From Parabacteroides sp. 52 (GTDB lineage: Bacteria; Bacteroidota; Bacteroidia; Bacteroidales; Tannerellaceae): a stretch of DNA of 64,000 nt. Every line of letters begins with the position of its first letter. Positions within the stretch are counted from its first letter, which is position 1. The stretch is from the NCBI RefSeq assembly GCF_010500925.1, contig NZ_QVMG01000008.1, positions 62,001-126,000 of the forward strand. The letters are read 5' to 3'. The notes beneath the pieces are model-generated. The model was not told the origin of the DNA and ran no database searches. It saw only the letters and a list, made by a program, of their open reading frames with translations. The position numbers were made by a program, and so were the translations under genes. Shown piece after piece: positions 50,659-61,370 of this stretch.

Positions 50659-52960
50659 AAGACAAATACGATACCGGCATCACTTTTTGCTATGTGTTTT
50701 TTGTATAGCGACTGTGTTTTTAGGTGTGTCTTGTTCTGAGAGAAGAGACACCTCTGATCCATTGATCTTTCAAGTACCCATCGTATTTAGTGCAGTAGAT
50801 TATTATGATCCGGTCTTTGCTTGGATGCAGGGTGGAAGATGTGGGATAGAGAATACGGGCCTACCGTCTAATGCGACGATTTTACATAAACCTTTTGGGG
50901 GAAGATATAAAAAACACCTGATCGGTTCGTCTTTTTTTGTCTCTTTGTTGCTCATTACTTTAATCTCTTTTTTTGTCTTTTTGTATATAAGAGAAAAGAA
51001 AAAAAGAGCATTAACACAAAATGAGTTGCAAGGGCATCGGAATAAACTGAAAATAGTACTATCCTCTATCCGGGAAGGGGTTGTCTCGGTTGATTTAGAT
51101 AGGAATGTTTTTGCTATTAATCCGTCGGCATTGGGTTGGTTACACTTAAACGGAAACGAGGAAGACTATATAGGGAAATCAATAGAAGCATTGATTGATA
51201 TACCGGATATATGCCAGGTGAATACGCTGAGGGAACTTATAATGATTGTTTTTGAAGAGATGAAGTCGGTTCCTTTGCATACCGTACATATGGTATCTTT
51301 GTTAGGGAATCATTCTTTTCCAATTGCAGGTTCTGTCTCTGCCATATCTCGGGACGGACAATTGTATGGGGCTGTTATTGTTTTCCATGATATATCGGAA
51401 GAGTTAGCACAGAATGAATACCTGGAGTTAACCCTGGGAGCCGGTGATGTTGTATCCTGGCGTTTTGATAATGTCAATAGAAATATTCTTTTTGATCCTT
51501 CATTCTTTGAAAAGTATAAAGTGCAAGGTGATGCATATCACGGTATCTCATATGATGTGATAAAGAAATCCATTCATCCGGAAGATCGGCAAGGTTGGTT
51601 GGATGCCAATGATCAATTAAAGTCTGAAAAAGTAGACAAGTTGGTTTTTCCGATGCGTGTGTATTTTGAAGGAAAGGGGTATCAGTGGTTGGAATTGCGT
51701 TACACCTCTTTAAAAAGCTTATCTCCCGAATCTCCTCCGCTTATTTTCGGGCTGGTACGTAATATAGAAGACTTTAAACAAACCTTGTTTGCCATTGAAC
51801 AGGCACGTGATAAAGCGGCTATGTCCGATAAACTGAAGAGTGCCTTTTTAGCCAATATGAGCCATGAGATTCGTACTCCCCTAAATGCCATTGTCGGTTT
51901 TTCCAATGTGTTGACGTCCGGAGAAAATTTCGAAACGGAGGAAAGGCAGATATTTATTGAAATGATACGTAATAATTGCAATTTATTATTAGCTTTGATC
52001 AGTGATGTATTAGATCTGGCACAGATAGAAAGTGGAAGCATTTTATTCAAAGAGGAGGTATGTGACCTGAATGAGTTGATCAGCCAGATAATAATTACGC
52101 AGCAGGTGATTATACCAGAGCATTTGTCCCTGGTACGTGATGTTCCTTCGGAAACGGTTTTTATCATGACTGATAAACTTCGTTTAAACCAGGTAATAAC
52201 AAACCTGATTAATAATGCGGTGAAGTTTACAAATGAGGGTCGTGTAACTGTTGGTTATACCCAAGTGGATGAAAGATATATTCATCTCTTTGTAGAAGAT
52301 ACAGGAAGAGGGATTCCTGAAAAAGACTTAAACAATATATTTGAACGCTTTTTCAAAAAAGATGACTTTAAACAAGGAGCCGGACTGGGTTTGTCTATCT
52401 GTAAAATGATTGTGGATCGGTATAAAGGGACAATAGAAGTCACTTCCCAAGAAGGAAAAGGCAGTCGTTTTACAGTGATACTGCCTTATTTGAAAGCAAC
52501 CCCTGTAGAAAGTACCCCCAGCATTTTTACAAATAGTAAAACTTATAAATTATATAATATGAATATGGAAACGAATAACACGCCCATGCAGGAGAGACCG
52601 ACTCTCTTGATTGCAGAAGACGAGGAAAGTAATTATCTGTTGTTAAAAACAATATTACAAAAACACTGTCATTTGTTTCGTGCAAAGACCGGAGTGGAAG
52701 CCCTGAAGATATTTAATGAAAATGCTGTTGATTTGATAATGCTGGATATTAAGATGCCTGAGATGACCGGTATAGAAGCGTTGAAGGAGATTCGTAAGAT
52801 ATCGACGACGATCCCTATTATCATGCAATCGGCCTATGTGTTTGATTCCGATATGGAAAGTGCTCGCCAGGCCGGAGCTTCCGATTTCATAACAAAGCCT
52901 ATCAATCTAAAGCTTTTAAAGGAAACGATCAGTAGGTATCTGCCTTCCCTCAACTGGTGA
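50648..52960 (+). CDS. Hybrid PAS histidine kinase with C-terminal receiver
   Basis: The 770-residue product is a paralogue of the upstream kinase. It has an N-terminal signal/lipobox-like stretch (FCIATVFLGVSC), a ~70-residue external loop, a membrane helix (SSFFVSLLLITLISFFVFLY), PAS domains, the phospho-His region (FLANMSHEIRTPLNAIVGFS) and an ATPase domain (VEDTGRGIPEKDL; GAGLGLSICKMIV). A linker leads to a receiver (LLIAEDEESNYLLL; phospho-Asp in LIMLDIKMPEMTG; KPINLKLL). No DNA-binding response regulator is near, so the output is by relay or through a distant gene. The ATG at 50648 lies inside the end of the first kinase gene. Confidence 0.92.
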   Translation: MRPERQIRYRHHFLLCVFCIATVFLGVSCSERRDTSDPLIFQVPIVFSAVDYYDPVFAWMQGGRCGIENTGLPSNATILHKPFGGRYKKHLIGSSFFVSLLLITLISFFVFLYIREKKKRALTQNELQGHRNKLKIVLSSIREGVVSVDLDRNVFAINPSALGWLHLNGNEEDYIGKSIEALIDIPDICQVNTLRELIMIVFEEMKSVPLHTVHMVSLLGNHSFPIAGSVSAISRDGQLYGAVIVFHDISEELAQNEYLELTLGAGDVVSWRFDNVNRNILFDPSFFEKYKVQGDAYHGISYDVIKKSIHPEDRQGWLDANDQLKSEKVDKLVFPMRVYFEGKGYQWLELRYTSLKSLSPESPPLIFGLVRNIEDFKQTLFAIEQARDKAAMSDKLKSAFLANMSHEIRTPLNAIVGFSNVLTSGENFETEERQIFIEMIRNNCNLLLALISDVLDLAQIESGSILFKEEVCDLNELISQIIITQQVIIPEHLSLVRDVPSETVFIMTDKLRLNQVITNLINNAVKFTNEGRVTVGYTQVDERYIHLFVEDTGRGIPEKDLNNIFERFFKKDDFKQGAGLGLSICKMIVDRYKGTIEVTSQEGKGSRFTVILPYLKATPVESTPSIFTNSKTYKLYNMNMETNNTPMQERPTLLIAEDEESNYLLLKTILQKHCHLFRAKTGVEALKIFNENAVDLIMLDIKMPEMTGIEALKEIRKISTTIPIIMQSAYVFDSDMESARQAGASDFITKPINLKLLKETISRYLPSLNW

Positions 52961-53055
52961 TTTTTATTTTTGTATTTCGGATGAAGTGCGTATGCAGGAA
53001 TTACTTGTAATCTGCTTTTACACCTTTTATATGCTTTTTAACCGATAAAATTTTA

Positions 53056-53063
53056 TATATTTG
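53056..53063 (+). promoter_or_regulatory. -7 box of the KamA-family gene
   Basis: TATATTTG, 60 nt before the ATG at 53124, matches TAnnTTTG. Confidence 0.5.
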
Positions 53064-53123
53064 TAGAAACCTTAATTCTTCCCTATTCTACACGTTATAA
53101 TTTATTCGTTAAAAAGCATATCT

Positions 53124-55244
53124 ATGATAAAGAGAGATCCTGTTTGTACTCATGTATCTAAAGTGAGAAAAGATTTTATTCATAAGTTCCCTGGTATACG
53201 ACAGTTAGCAGAGGATAATCATACGCCGGAATTATTTAAGGAGGCACTGAATGAATTCCTTTCCTCTCAGATCCAGTGGATACAAGATGAAAGAAAGTAT
53301 AAAGTATTGAAACGACTTCAACTTTTGATCGCTTTTGATAATCAGACAGTGAACGAACTGTCTACCGGAGAGAATCTTTCTATACAAACAATCACTTTTT
53401 TGTGGAAATTTCTAAGAGGGACCGTAGAGGATACAGTCTCTGCCGATCTCTTTTTGGATTTGTATAATCAGTTTCTTTTACTTTTTTCTTCTTCTGAGCA
53501 AGAAACATTGGAGCGTTCACGCCTGAAAAGGCAAATGAACCGATGGCCTACTGGAATGGATGAAGAAGTCCGGGAGATCCGACAAAAGAATAAAGAACGT
53601 ATTATACATGGATTAGTTCGACGTATTGAGCGCCGCCATGCTCCCTCTTCCCGCTATCAATTTGTTCCTGCACTCAATTATGAGGAAAAATACCAGCAGG
53701 TAATAGAGTGGTGGAACTCCAGTCGTTTTCATCTGTCTATGGCAATCAAAAGCCCCGGCGAACTGAATGCTTTTCTGGGCAATACTCTTTCGGATGAAAC
53801 GATGCAATTATTGATGCAGGCAAAGAAAAAAGGAATGCCGTTTTTTATAACGCCTTATTATTTATCCCTGCTGAATACGACAGATGAAGGATATGATGAT
53901 GCTTCTATACGTTCCTATATCCTTTATTCGAAGGAACTGGTGGATACGTATGGGCAGATACGAGCCTGGGAAAAAGAAGATGTCGTTGTGGGCGGAGAGC
54001 CGAATGCTGCCGGATGGTTGTTGCCGGAAGGACATAATATTCATCGTCGTTACCCGGAAGTGGCTATTCTTATCCCCGATTCTATGGGGCGTGCCTGTGG
54101 CGGCTTATGTGCTTCTTGCCAGCGCATGTATGATTTTCAGAGTGAGCGTCTGAACTTCGATTTCGATTCACTCCAACCCAAAGAGACATGGGATAAAAAG
54201 TTACGCCGGTTGATGCAATATTTTGAAGAAGATACCCAGCTTCGCGATATCCTGATTACCGGTGGAGATGCTTTTATGAGCCAAAATGCTACTTTGCGTA
54301 AAATATTGGAGGCTGTTTATAAAATGGCTGTCCGTAAGAGAAAAGCCAATGAGGAACGCAGGTCGGGAAAAAAATATGCCGAATTGCAACGCGTCCGCTT
54401 AGGCTCTCGCTTGTTGGCTTACCTGCCTATGCGTATCACGGATGAATTGATTGATATCTTGCGTGAATTTAAAGAAAAAGCCTTAACCGTTGGCATCACC
54501 CAGTTTTATATACAAACGCATTTTCAGTCTCCCCTGGAAATAACCCCGGAAGCCAAACGGGCAATAGAGGCGATTCTGGCTGCCGGCTGGACGATAACTA
54601 ATCAGTTGGTCTTTACCGTTGCCGCTTCCCGTCGGGGGCATACAGCTAAACTACGTCAGGCTTTAAATGCGGTTGGCATCGTTTGTTATTATACCTTTTC
54701 TGTCAAAGGTTTTCAGGAGAACTATACTGTTTTTGCACCGAATAGCCGCTCTTTGCAGGAAGAACATGAGGAAAAGATATTTGGGCAGGTGCCTTGTGAA
54801 AAACGTGAGGAGTTAGAAGCCCTGATAAGGATCAAACGTCCTTTAGGTAAAAATATGCTTCGTTTCCTGAAAGAAAATAATCTGCCTTTTGCTGCTACCG
54901 ACCGAAATGTATTAAATCTGCCAGGGATAGGGAAAAGCATGACCTTTCAAACTGTAGGTATTACTGCCGAGGGGAAACGAATCCTCCGCTTTGACCATGA
55001 TGCCAGTCGGCACCATAGTCCGATCATAGATAAGATGGGAGAAGTTTTTATTGTAGAGAATAAGTCGATAGCAGCCTACCTGCGGCAACTCAAACAGATG
55101 GGGGAGGATATAAATGAATATCGTTCTATATGGAACTATGGTGAAGGTATAACAGAACCCCGTTTCAGTATGTATGAATATCCGGATTACGCTTTTGCGG
55201 TGACGGATCAAATAAGTAATCTGCGGATTCAACAGCCTGATTGA
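53124..55244 (+). CDS. Long KamA-family radical SAM protein
   Basis: Relative of lysine 2,3-aminomutase but much longer: 706 residues against ~420. The radical SAM cluster ligands are C325, C329 and C332 (GRACGGLCASCQRMY), so about 200 extra residues precede the normal start. The later parts (ILITGGDAFMSQNATLRKIL; QFYIQTHFQSPLEITPEAKR; ITNQLVFTVAASRRGHTAKL) follow the KamA barrel. A possible PLP lysine lies in LNLPGIGKSMTF, less glycine-rich than the classic motif. The substrate may not be lysine. The extension is helical and has no family I recognise. It is transcribed alone from its own -7 box. Confidence 0.85.
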   Translation: MIKRDPVCTHVSKVRKDFIHKFPGIRQLAEDNHTPELFKEALNEFLSSQIQWIQDERKYKVLKRLQLLIAFDNQTVNELSTGENLSIQTITFLWKFLRGTVEDTVSADLFLDLYNQFLLLFSSSEQETLERSRLKRQMNRWPTGMDEEVREIRQKNKERIIHGLVRRIERRHAPSSRYQFVPALNYEEKYQQVIEWWNSSRFHLSMAIKSPGELNAFLGNTLSDETMQLLMQAKKKGMPFFITPYYLSLLNTTDEGYDDASIRSYILYSKELVDTYGQIRAWEKEDVVVGGEPNAAGWLLPEGHNIHRRYPEVAILIPDSMGRACGGLCASCQRMYDFQSERLNFDFDSLQPKETWDKKLRRLMQYFEEDTQLRDILITGGDAFMSQNATLRKILEAVYKMAVRKRKANEERRSGKKYAELQRVRLGSRLLAYLPMRITDELIDILREFKEKALTVGITQFYIQTHFQSPLEITPEAKRAIEAILAAGWTITNQLVFTVAASRRGHTAKLRQALNAVGIVCYYTFSVKGFQENYTVFAPNSRSLQEEHEEKIFGQVPCEKREELEALIRIKRPLGKNMLRFLKENNLPFAATDRNVLNLPGIGKSMTFQTVGITAEGKRILRFDHDASRHHSPIIDKMGEVFIVENKSIAAYLRQLKQMGEDINEYRSIWNYGEGITEPRFSMYEYPDYAFAVTDQISNLRIQQPD

Positions 55245-55285
55245 AAAACTCTTCCCGTATTATTTAACTTTTGAGTCTATCTGTT

Positions 55286-55293
55286 TATCTTTG
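55286..55293 (+). promoter_or_regulatory. -7 box of the DUF2148 gene
   Basis: TATCTTTG, 25 nt before the ATG at 55319. Its position supports this ATG over an upstream TTG. Confidence 0.5.
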
Positions 55294-55318
55294 TCCCTGT
55301 CAAATAAAGAAGATACGA

Positions 55319-55852
55319 ATGATACAGAACGAACGCGAAATCAGAAAAGAACTGGTTCTAAATGCTGCCCGTCGCATGATGACAGCCGCCCGTACGGCCC
55401 CTAAAGGTAAAGGCGTTGATATTATAGAAATAGCAATTGTTACCAACGAGGATATAGAACGATTATCCAAAGAGATGATAAACATATCGGAGGAAACCGG
55501 AATGAAGTTTCTCCTGCGTGATGCCGATAACCTGTATAAGGCGGATGCAGTATTGATCCTGGGTACAAGACAAGAGGTGCAAGGATTGAACTGTGCTCAT
55601 TGCGGATATATTACCTGTGCGGAAAAACCGGCTCAGGTGCCATGTGCCATAAACTCAGTAGACTTGGGCATTGCGATTGGCTCTGCTTGTGCCACAGCCT
55701 CGGATATGCGTGTGGATACACGTGTGATGTTTAGTGCAGGTCTGGCAGCTCAACGTCTGGCGATGCTGGGAGAAGCCAAATGTTGTATGGCTATCCCTAT
55801 CAGTGCCTCTTCTAAAAATCCTTTCTTTGACCGCAAACCCAAAGAAGCCTGA
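55319..55852 (+). CDS. DUF2148 ferredoxin-domain protein
   Basis: The 177-residue product begins MIQNEREIRKELVLNAARRM and carries a cysteine-rich block (LNCAHCGYITCAEKP...PCAINSVDLGIAIGSAC) followed by a CC pair (AKCCMAIPISASSKNPFFDR). DUF2148 proteins are thought to bind an iron-sulfur cluster; the enzyme role is unknown. It ends back to back with the EngB gene. An upstream TTG start is rejected because a promoter box lies between the two starts. Confidence 0.87.
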   Translation: MIQNEREIRKELVLNAARRMMTAARTAPKGKGVDIIEIAIVTNEDIERLSKEMINISEETGMKFLLRDADNLYKADAVLILGTRQEVQGLNCAHCGYITCAEKPAQVPCAINSVDLGIAIGSACATASDMRVDTRVMFSAGLAAQRLAMLGEAKCCMAIPISASSKNPFFDRKPKEA

Positions 55853-56455
55853 TTATTCCGTCAGGCTTTTGTTGATCTCAGCAATATAATCCAGTATTTC
55901 CTCCCGTCCGTCTCTCTTTTCCGAAGAAGAGAGAAAGATAGGAGGGAGTTCTTCCCATGTTTCTTCTAACTTGGTATGATACACTTTCATATTTTCTTCC
56001 AGCCGGGAGTGGCTGAGTTTATCTGTTTTGGTAAAGATAATAGAGAAAGGAATTCCGCTTTCTCCTAACCATTCCATAAATTCCAGGTCGATCTTTTGTG
56101 GTTCATGTCTGCAGTCCAATAAAACGAAGAGGTTGGTTAATGCCTCGCGCTCCAGGATATAATCCTCGATAATACGTCGGATATTTTCTCTTCCGGCTTT
56201 TCCCCGTTGGGCATAACCATATCCGGGAAGGTCGACAAGGTACCATTCTTCGTTGATGATGAAATGATTGATCAACTGTGTCTTGCCGGGTTTTTGTGAG
56301 GTCATAGCCAATCCTTTCCGGTTGGTTAACATATTGATCAGAGAAGATTTACCTACATTACTTCGTCCGATGAAGGCATATTCGGGCCGGTTGTCCTGCG
56401 GACATTTTTTGACGTCCGTATTACTTATAACAAATTCTGCACTTTTGATGTCCAT
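55853..56455 (-). CDS. engB: Ribosome biogenesis GTP-binding protein EngB (YsxC/YihA)
   Basis: Essential small GTPase in 50S assembly. The 200-residue product has G1 GRSNVGKS (residues 30-37), the G2 region ([14 protein letters not shown]), G3 VDLPGYGYA and G4 TKTDKLS. Length is normal. It lies 13 nt after a sodium symporter gene and may be read from the OPT operon. Its stop abuts the converging DUF2148 gene. Confidence 0.96.
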   Translation of the reverse strand: MDIKSAEFVISNTDVKKCPQDNRPEYAFIGRSNVGKSSLINMLTNRKGLAMTSQKPGKTQLINHFIINEEWYLVDLPGYGYAQRGKAGRENIRRIIEDYILEREALTNLFVLLDCRHEPQKIDLEFMEWLGESGIPFSIIFTKTDKLSHSRLEENMKVYHTKLEETWEELPPIFLSSSEKRDGREEILDYIAEINKSLTE

Positions 56456-56468
56456 ATGTTTTTTTATT

Positions 56469-57941
56469 TTATTCAGTTGGCACTTGTTCTAATTCTTTTT
56501 GTCCGGTAGCACTTATCCACAGGCCGGTAAAGGTGATAAGTCCATTTACCATAAGCATCTCGTAACCGAACGTATAGTTTGTATATGACTTAACCAGGTA
56601 ATCGGTCATGAAACAGATCAGCGGGGAAGCGATACAAATATAAGGAACATATTTATCCCGCGGACGTTTTTGGGTGAAAAGACCGAATATGAATAATCCC
56701 AATAAGGGGCCATAGGTATAAGAGGCGATCATATAAATAGCATCGATTACACTTCGGCTATTAACCGCTTTAAAAAGCAGGATAATAACTGCAAATAAGA
56801 TCGAGATAAGCAAATGAACTTTCAACCGGGTGCGTTTGGCCTGCTTGGCTTCTTCTTTTTCTACGCCCAGGATATCTACGCAGAAGGAGGTGGTTAATGC
56901 CGTAAGGGCAGAGTCGGCACTGCTAAACGCCGCCGCAATGATTCCTATAGTGAAAAAGATAATAATGCTATCCCCTAAAAGGCCTGAAGTGCAGAACATC
57001 GGTAGAATGTCATCATTTAAAACTGGTAATTCTATCTGTTGCTGGGTTGCCAGGCTGATTAATAATACCCCTAACGAGAGAAAGAGAAAATTGACAGGGG
57101 TAAAGGCAAAACCATAGGTGTACATGTTTTTCTGTGCATCTTTCAGGTTTTTACAAGAAAGATTCTTTTGCATCATATCCTGATCCAGTCCGGTCATTAC
57201 GATGGTAATAAAGATCCCGCTGAAAAACTGTTTGGCAAAATGTTGTGTACTGTGCCAATCCTTGAATTCGAAGATACGAAAATGCGGGCTTGCTGTTAAT
57301 GTTTCTACCATTCCATCTATATCCAATCCCATCCGGTCTTTCACCTGCCAGATGATAACGATTAACATACCAACCAGGCATATTGCCTGTAGGGTATCTG
57401 TCCAGATAATTGTTTTTATGCCGCTGCGATACGTATAAAGCCATATGAGTAATATACAAAGAAGGGTAGTGACCCAGAATGGAATATGCCAGGTATTGAA
57501 TACATAGGTTTGTAATATGAGCACAACCAGATATAAGCGTGCAGCAGCACCTACAATTTTGGATAACAGGAAAAAAGAGGCTCCCGTTTTATACCCTCTG
57601 TGTCCGATACGACTGTCTAGGTAAGAATAGATGGAGGTCAGTCTCAGTTTATAATAGAGGGGTAGCAGTACTTTGGCGATGATAATATATCCGACAAAGA
57701 AGCCAAGAACGGTCTGCATGTATGTCATATCAATACTCCGCACCATTCCCGGCACAGAGACAAATGTTACCCCCGATAAAGAAGTACCTATCATGCCGAT
57801 AGAAACAATATACCAGGGCGACTTTCTGTTGCCTAAGAAGAATGCTTCATTGCCCGCATTCTTTCTTCCGGTAATCCACGCAATCAAAAGTAAAACGCCA
57901 AAATAAACCGCAATGATGCATAGGATGATTGAACTGTTCAT
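56469..57941 (-). CDS. Sodium:solute symporter (SSS family)
   Basis: Transporter of 490 residues with about 13 helices. Typical parts are [40 protein letters not shown] and [20 protein letters not shown]. The ATG at 57941 is preferred over an in-frame TTG that overlaps the SpoIID gene. The substrate is not evident; SSS members with this N terminus are often sialic acid, inositol or sugar carriers. It sits in the OPT-SpoIID-symporter-EngB row. Confidence 0.9.
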   Translation of the reverse strand: MNSSIILCIIAVYFGVLLLIAWITGRKNAGNEAFFLGNRKSPWYIVSIGMIGTSLSGVTFVSVPGMVRSIDMTYMQTVLGFFVGYIIIAKVLLPLYYKLRLTSIYSYLDSRIGHRGYKTGASFFLLSKIVGAAARLYLVVLILQTYVFNTWHIPFWVTTLLCILLIWLYTYRSGIKTIIWTDTLQAICLVGMLIVIIWQVKDRMGLDIDGMVETLTASPHFRIFEFKDWHSTQHFAKQFFSGIFITIVMTGLDQDMMQKNLSCKNLKDAQKNMYTYGFAFTPVNFLFLSLGVLLISLATQQQIELPVLNDDILPMFCTSGLLGDSIIIFFTIGIIAAAFSSADSALTALTTSFCVDILGVEKEEAKQAKRTRLKVHLLISILFAVIILLFKAVNSRSVIDAIYMIASYTYGPLLGLFIFGLFTQKRPRDKYVPYICIASPLICFMTDYLVKSYTNYTFGYEMLMVNGLITFTGLWISATGQKELEQVPTE

Positions 57942-57985
57942 GTACGCAGTATAATTTTCCGCAAAGATAGGAATAAAATCCAGGA

Positions 57986-59305
57986 TCAATATTTTTTGAT
58001 CAGTACGGTTCCGGGGTAATAGTGTTGCAGTATCTTTTTATAATCATAGTTTTGTGTTGCCATAACAGCGGCACCTATCTGGCAAAGACCGACCCCGTGT
58101 CCCCATCCGGCACCTGTAAGAATGAAACGTCCGGGTATACCCTTTTGTATATCTTCTTTGTCTACGACAAAAGCAGAGCTATACAGGTGACTTTCGGACA
58201 AGATGCGCCGTATCTCCAACTCTTTACCTAGGATAAATGTTTTTTTCGAACCTACTATTTTCAATTCTGTTATACGTCCGGATGCCCCTCGTTTAACAGG
58301 GATTAAGTCCAGAATAAGTCCAAAGTCTATCCCTTCTGTTTTTTTATGCAGGAGGTTGCCTAACTCCTGTTGGGTATATATTGTTTTCCAACGATAAAAA
58401 TCAATCGTCTCCTGGTCGTAGTTATTGAGTACCTGGTTGAGTATAGCCTTGTCTGTTGTATGGCAAAAAGCCATGGGTGCATTCCGTATCCATTTGTCTG
58501 CTTCCTGCTCTGTTGTGAGATCGGGCAGTTCTCCTTGGGTATTGTCTCGTATGGCGGTGAGGTAGGCGTGAGGTTCGGGCTCCCAGCAATGTTCGAACTT
58601 TTCAGTGACTCCTCCGCAGCATTTGGAAAAGCGGGTGTCACAAATCATTTGTCCGTCTGTGAGTATTTCTCCCCAGGTCTCTTTCACTGCTTTTTCCACG
58701 ACGAGGTTTGAGGAGGGGGCAATGCCCTGGTAGCGTTGGCAGTGATCATCGGCACACACATCAAAAAGGGCATGGTCTTCCCGGTCGTACCAGCGGATGA
58801 ATTTTTTTTCATCCCGGTAGCTACATTCTTTTTTCTCGGCATTGTTCTCCGCATGATGTTTTTTCTCCAACTGGGCCAACAACCAGCTCCGGGAAATAAC
58901 AGCATGTGCTTTTAATAATTCGATGGAAGAGGTCGCATTCATTTCGGAAGAGATAACACTGGTCAGATAGACTTCAATATCCACCTCGTTGATAGCCACA
59001 ATCCCCTCTTCAGTAGCAAGCAGGTTCAAGGCTCCCTTGAAACGTTGATCTTGCTTTTGTTGCCAATGAAAGTTTTTGCCAATAACCACTCCTTGTATAT
59101 CAAAAGTGGCTGTTTGACGTGATGCCGGTTCAAAGAAAAGTTCTTCGTACTGTTTCCCATTGAAACGAATCTTATTGTTGACAAGCAGGACACGTTGTTC
59201 TCCTTCTAAAAATTCCCCGGTCTCCTTATGTATATATGCTTCGTTGAATATAAAGGAGAGGGTGTTTTCCGTCAGAATGCCAACAGTAACAGCAGGTGAT
59301 CTCAT
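57986..59305 (-). CDS. SpoIID/LytB-domain protein
   Basis: The 439-residue product has the SpoIID domain: SSEMNATSSIELLKAHAVIS with a following RSWLL, C-rich middle (CCGGVTEKFEHCW) and the C-terminal GAGWGHGVGLCQIGAAVMAT. SpoIID enzymes are lytic transglycosylases acting on peptidoglycan lacking stem peptides; in Bacteroidota, which do not sporulate, the role is unknown. No signal peptide is apparent at the chosen ATG (MRSPAVTVGILTENTLSF). It lies 4 nt after the OPT transporter gene. Confidence 0.87.
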   Translation of the reverse strand: MRSPAVTVGILTENTLSFIFNEAYIHKETGEFLEGEQRVLLVNNKIRFNGKQYEELFFEPASRQTATFDIQGVVIGKNFHWQQKQDQRFKGALNLLATEEGIVAINEVDIEVYLTSVISSEMNATSSIELLKAHAVISRSWLLAQLEKKHHAENNAEKKECSYRDEKKFIRWYDREDHALFDVCADDHCQRYQGIAPSSNLVVEKAVKETWGEILTDGQMICDTRFSKCCGGVTEKFEHCWEPEPHAYLTAIRDNTQGELPDLTTEQEADKWIRNAPMAFCHTTDKAILNQVLNNYDQETIDFYRWKTIYTQQELGNLLHKKTEGIDFGLILDLIPVKRGASGRITELKIVGSKKTFILGKELEIRRILSESHLYSSAFVVDKEDIQKGIPGRFILTGAGWGHGVGLCQIGAAVMATQNYDYKKILQHYYPGTVLIKKY

Positions 59306-59309
59306 TGTG

Positions 59310-61313
59310 TTAATCGGTCTTTGGGGTTCGTAGTGAATTTACAGTGAGATAAGCAATGATAGCAATATACATGACGACAGCAAGGATTTCAGCCCCTTTG
59401 CTTTCGAACCAGACTTCATTCAATAGGTTGATGCCTGCAAAACGAAGGGCTGCACTCACTACTCCCATCAAAGCTCCTCCGGCAATGAAACCGGATGCAA
59501 GAAGGGTGCCTTTTTCTAAGCGTGCGGCATTGACTTTCTGATCTTTACTTCTACTGCCTACATACCAGCTGACAGCTCCCCCGATCAATAAAGGAGTATT
59601 CAGATCCAATGGAATAAACATACCCAAAGCAAAGGCGAGTGCCGGAACTTTCAGGAAGTTCAGGACTATGGCCAGAACAGCACCGATACCATATAATATC
59701 CAGGGAGCACCTGCTCCACTCATCAAGGGTTCAATCACTGCCGCCATGGCATTGGCTTGCGGGGCAGCCAGTTGTCCGCTGGTGAAACCAAATGTCTGGT
59801 TTAATATCAGGATCACACCTCCCACCGTAGCAGCCGATACGAGGGTACCTAAGAATTTCCAGGTCTGTTGTTTTGCCGGTGTACTTCCCAGCCAATAACC
59901 GATCTTCAGGTCGGTGATAAAACCTCCAGCCATGGAGAGTGCTGTACAGACAACTCCTCCGATAATCAAGGCAGATACCATACCGGTGGTTCCCTTTAAC
60001 CCAGCGGCAACTAATATGATAGAGGCTAAGATTAATGTCATCAAGGTCATACCCGATACCGGGTTGCTTCCTACGATAGCAATGGCATTGGCAGCCACTG
60101 TTGTAAACAGAAAAGCGATAATGCCTACCAGTAACAAGGCAATTACTGCATGAAACCAATTATCCAATACCCCGAAATGGAAGAAGAGGTAAGTCACTAT
60201 AAGTGTGATAATAATACCTATCGTAATGATTTTCATGGAAAGGTCTCTCTGTGTGCGTACTTCTTCACTTTTAGCCTCCCCTGCTTTGCCTTTCATCTCC
60301 TGAGCAGCCAGTGAGACGGCTCCTTTGATAATACCCCATGATTTGACAATGCCAATTACTCCGGCGGTGGCAATGCCTCCGATACCGATATGCCGGGCGT
60401 AAGTCGTGAAAAGTTGTTCGGCACTCATGCTGCCTACACTTGCAGTGATTGCACTATTACCCAATGTGAGTACTTCATTGCCAAAATAGGCAGACATAAA
60501 AGGAATAATAATCAACCATACCAGAAAGGAACCGGCACAGATAATAGCAGCATATTTCAATCCGATAATATAACCTAAACCTAAAACGGCAGCCCCTGTG
60601 TTAACCTTAAAAACTACTTTGGCTTTATCTGCCAGCATTTCACCAACTCCCACCATACGGGTCGTAATGGTTTCACTCCACCAACCGAATGAGGCGATAA
60701 TAAAGTCGTATAATCCTCCGATGATACCGGCGAAGATAAGGGGACGAGCTTGGCTGCCTCCTTTTTCCCCGGAAACAAGTACCTGGGTCGTTGCTGTCGC
60801 TTCGGGAAATGGATATTTCCCATGCATGTCGGAAACGAAATATTTGCGGAAGGGGATTAATAACAGAATACCTAATATCCCCCCTAACAATGAACTCATA
60901 AACACTTCAAAGAAGTTGACCGTTATTTCCGGATATTTGTCTTGCAGGATGTAGAGTGCAGGAAGGGTAAAGATGGCTCCGGCAACAACAACACCGCTGC
61001 TTGAACCGATCGATTGTATCATAACATTTTCTCCCAGGGAGTTTTTCCGTTTGAAAGCACCGGAAAGTCCGACAGCAATGATCGCTATCGGAATAGCCGC
61101 TTCGAATACTTGTCCTACTTTGAGACCCAGATAGGCGGCTGCCGCACTGAAAATAACAGCCATCACTAATCCCCAGAAAACAGACCATGGAGTGACCTCT
61201 TTGTATTTTTTGTTGGGCGACATAATGGGTTGATACTCTTCTCCTTCTTTCAGTTCGCGATAAGCATTTTCGGGTAATCCGCTTATCTTTTCTTCGTTGT
61301 TCTCAGTTTTCAC
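59310..61313 (-). CDS. OPT-family oligopeptide transporter
   Basis: Inner-membrane transporter of 667 residues with about 15 hydrophobic helices. OPT features are GLKVGQVFEAAIPIAIIAVG near the N terminus, GKYPFPEATATTQVLVSGEK, NPVSGMTLMTLILASIILVA and the C-terminal PLLIGGAVSWYVGSRSKDQK. Bacterial members import oligopeptides with protons. With DPP11 and the M28 peptidase it suggests peptide uptake. It leads an operon and has a good promoter. Confidence 0.95.
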   Translation of the reverse strand: MKTENNEEKISGLPENAYRELKEGEEYQPIMSPNKKYKEVTPWSVFWGLVMAVIFSAAAAYLGLKVGQVFEAAIPIAIIAVGLSGAFKRKNSLGENVMIQSIGSSSGVVVAGAIFTLPALYILQDKYPEITVNFFEVFMSSLLGGILGILLLIPFRKYFVSDMHGKYPFPEATATTQVLVSGEKGGSQARPLIFAGIIGGLYDFIIASFGWWSETITTRMVGVGEMLADKAKVVFKVNTGAAVLGLGYIIGLKYAAIICAGSFLVWLIIIPFMSAYFGNEVLTLGNSAITASVGSMSAEQLFTTYARHIGIGGIATAGVIGIVKSWGIIKGAVSLAAQEMKGKAGEAKSEEVRTQRDLSMKIITIGIIITLIVTYLFFHFGVLDNWFHAVIALLLVGIIAFLFTTVAANAIAIVGSNPVSGMTLMTLILASIILVAAGLKGTTGMVSALIIGGVVCTALSMAGGFITDLKIGYWLGSTPAKQQTWKFLGTLVSAATVGGVILILNQTFGFTSGQLAAPQANAMAAVIEPLMSGAGAPWILYGIGAVLAIVLNFLKVPALAFALGMFIPLDLNTPLLIGGAVSWYVGSRSKDQKVNAARLEKGTLLASGFIAGGALMGVVSAALRFAGINLLNEVWFESKGAEILAVVMYIAIIAYLTVNSLRTPKTD

Positions 61314-61370
61314 AATATTAAAATGTTAGATTTTTGGACTTGGATTTGTTTGTGAATCGGGTCACGGACA

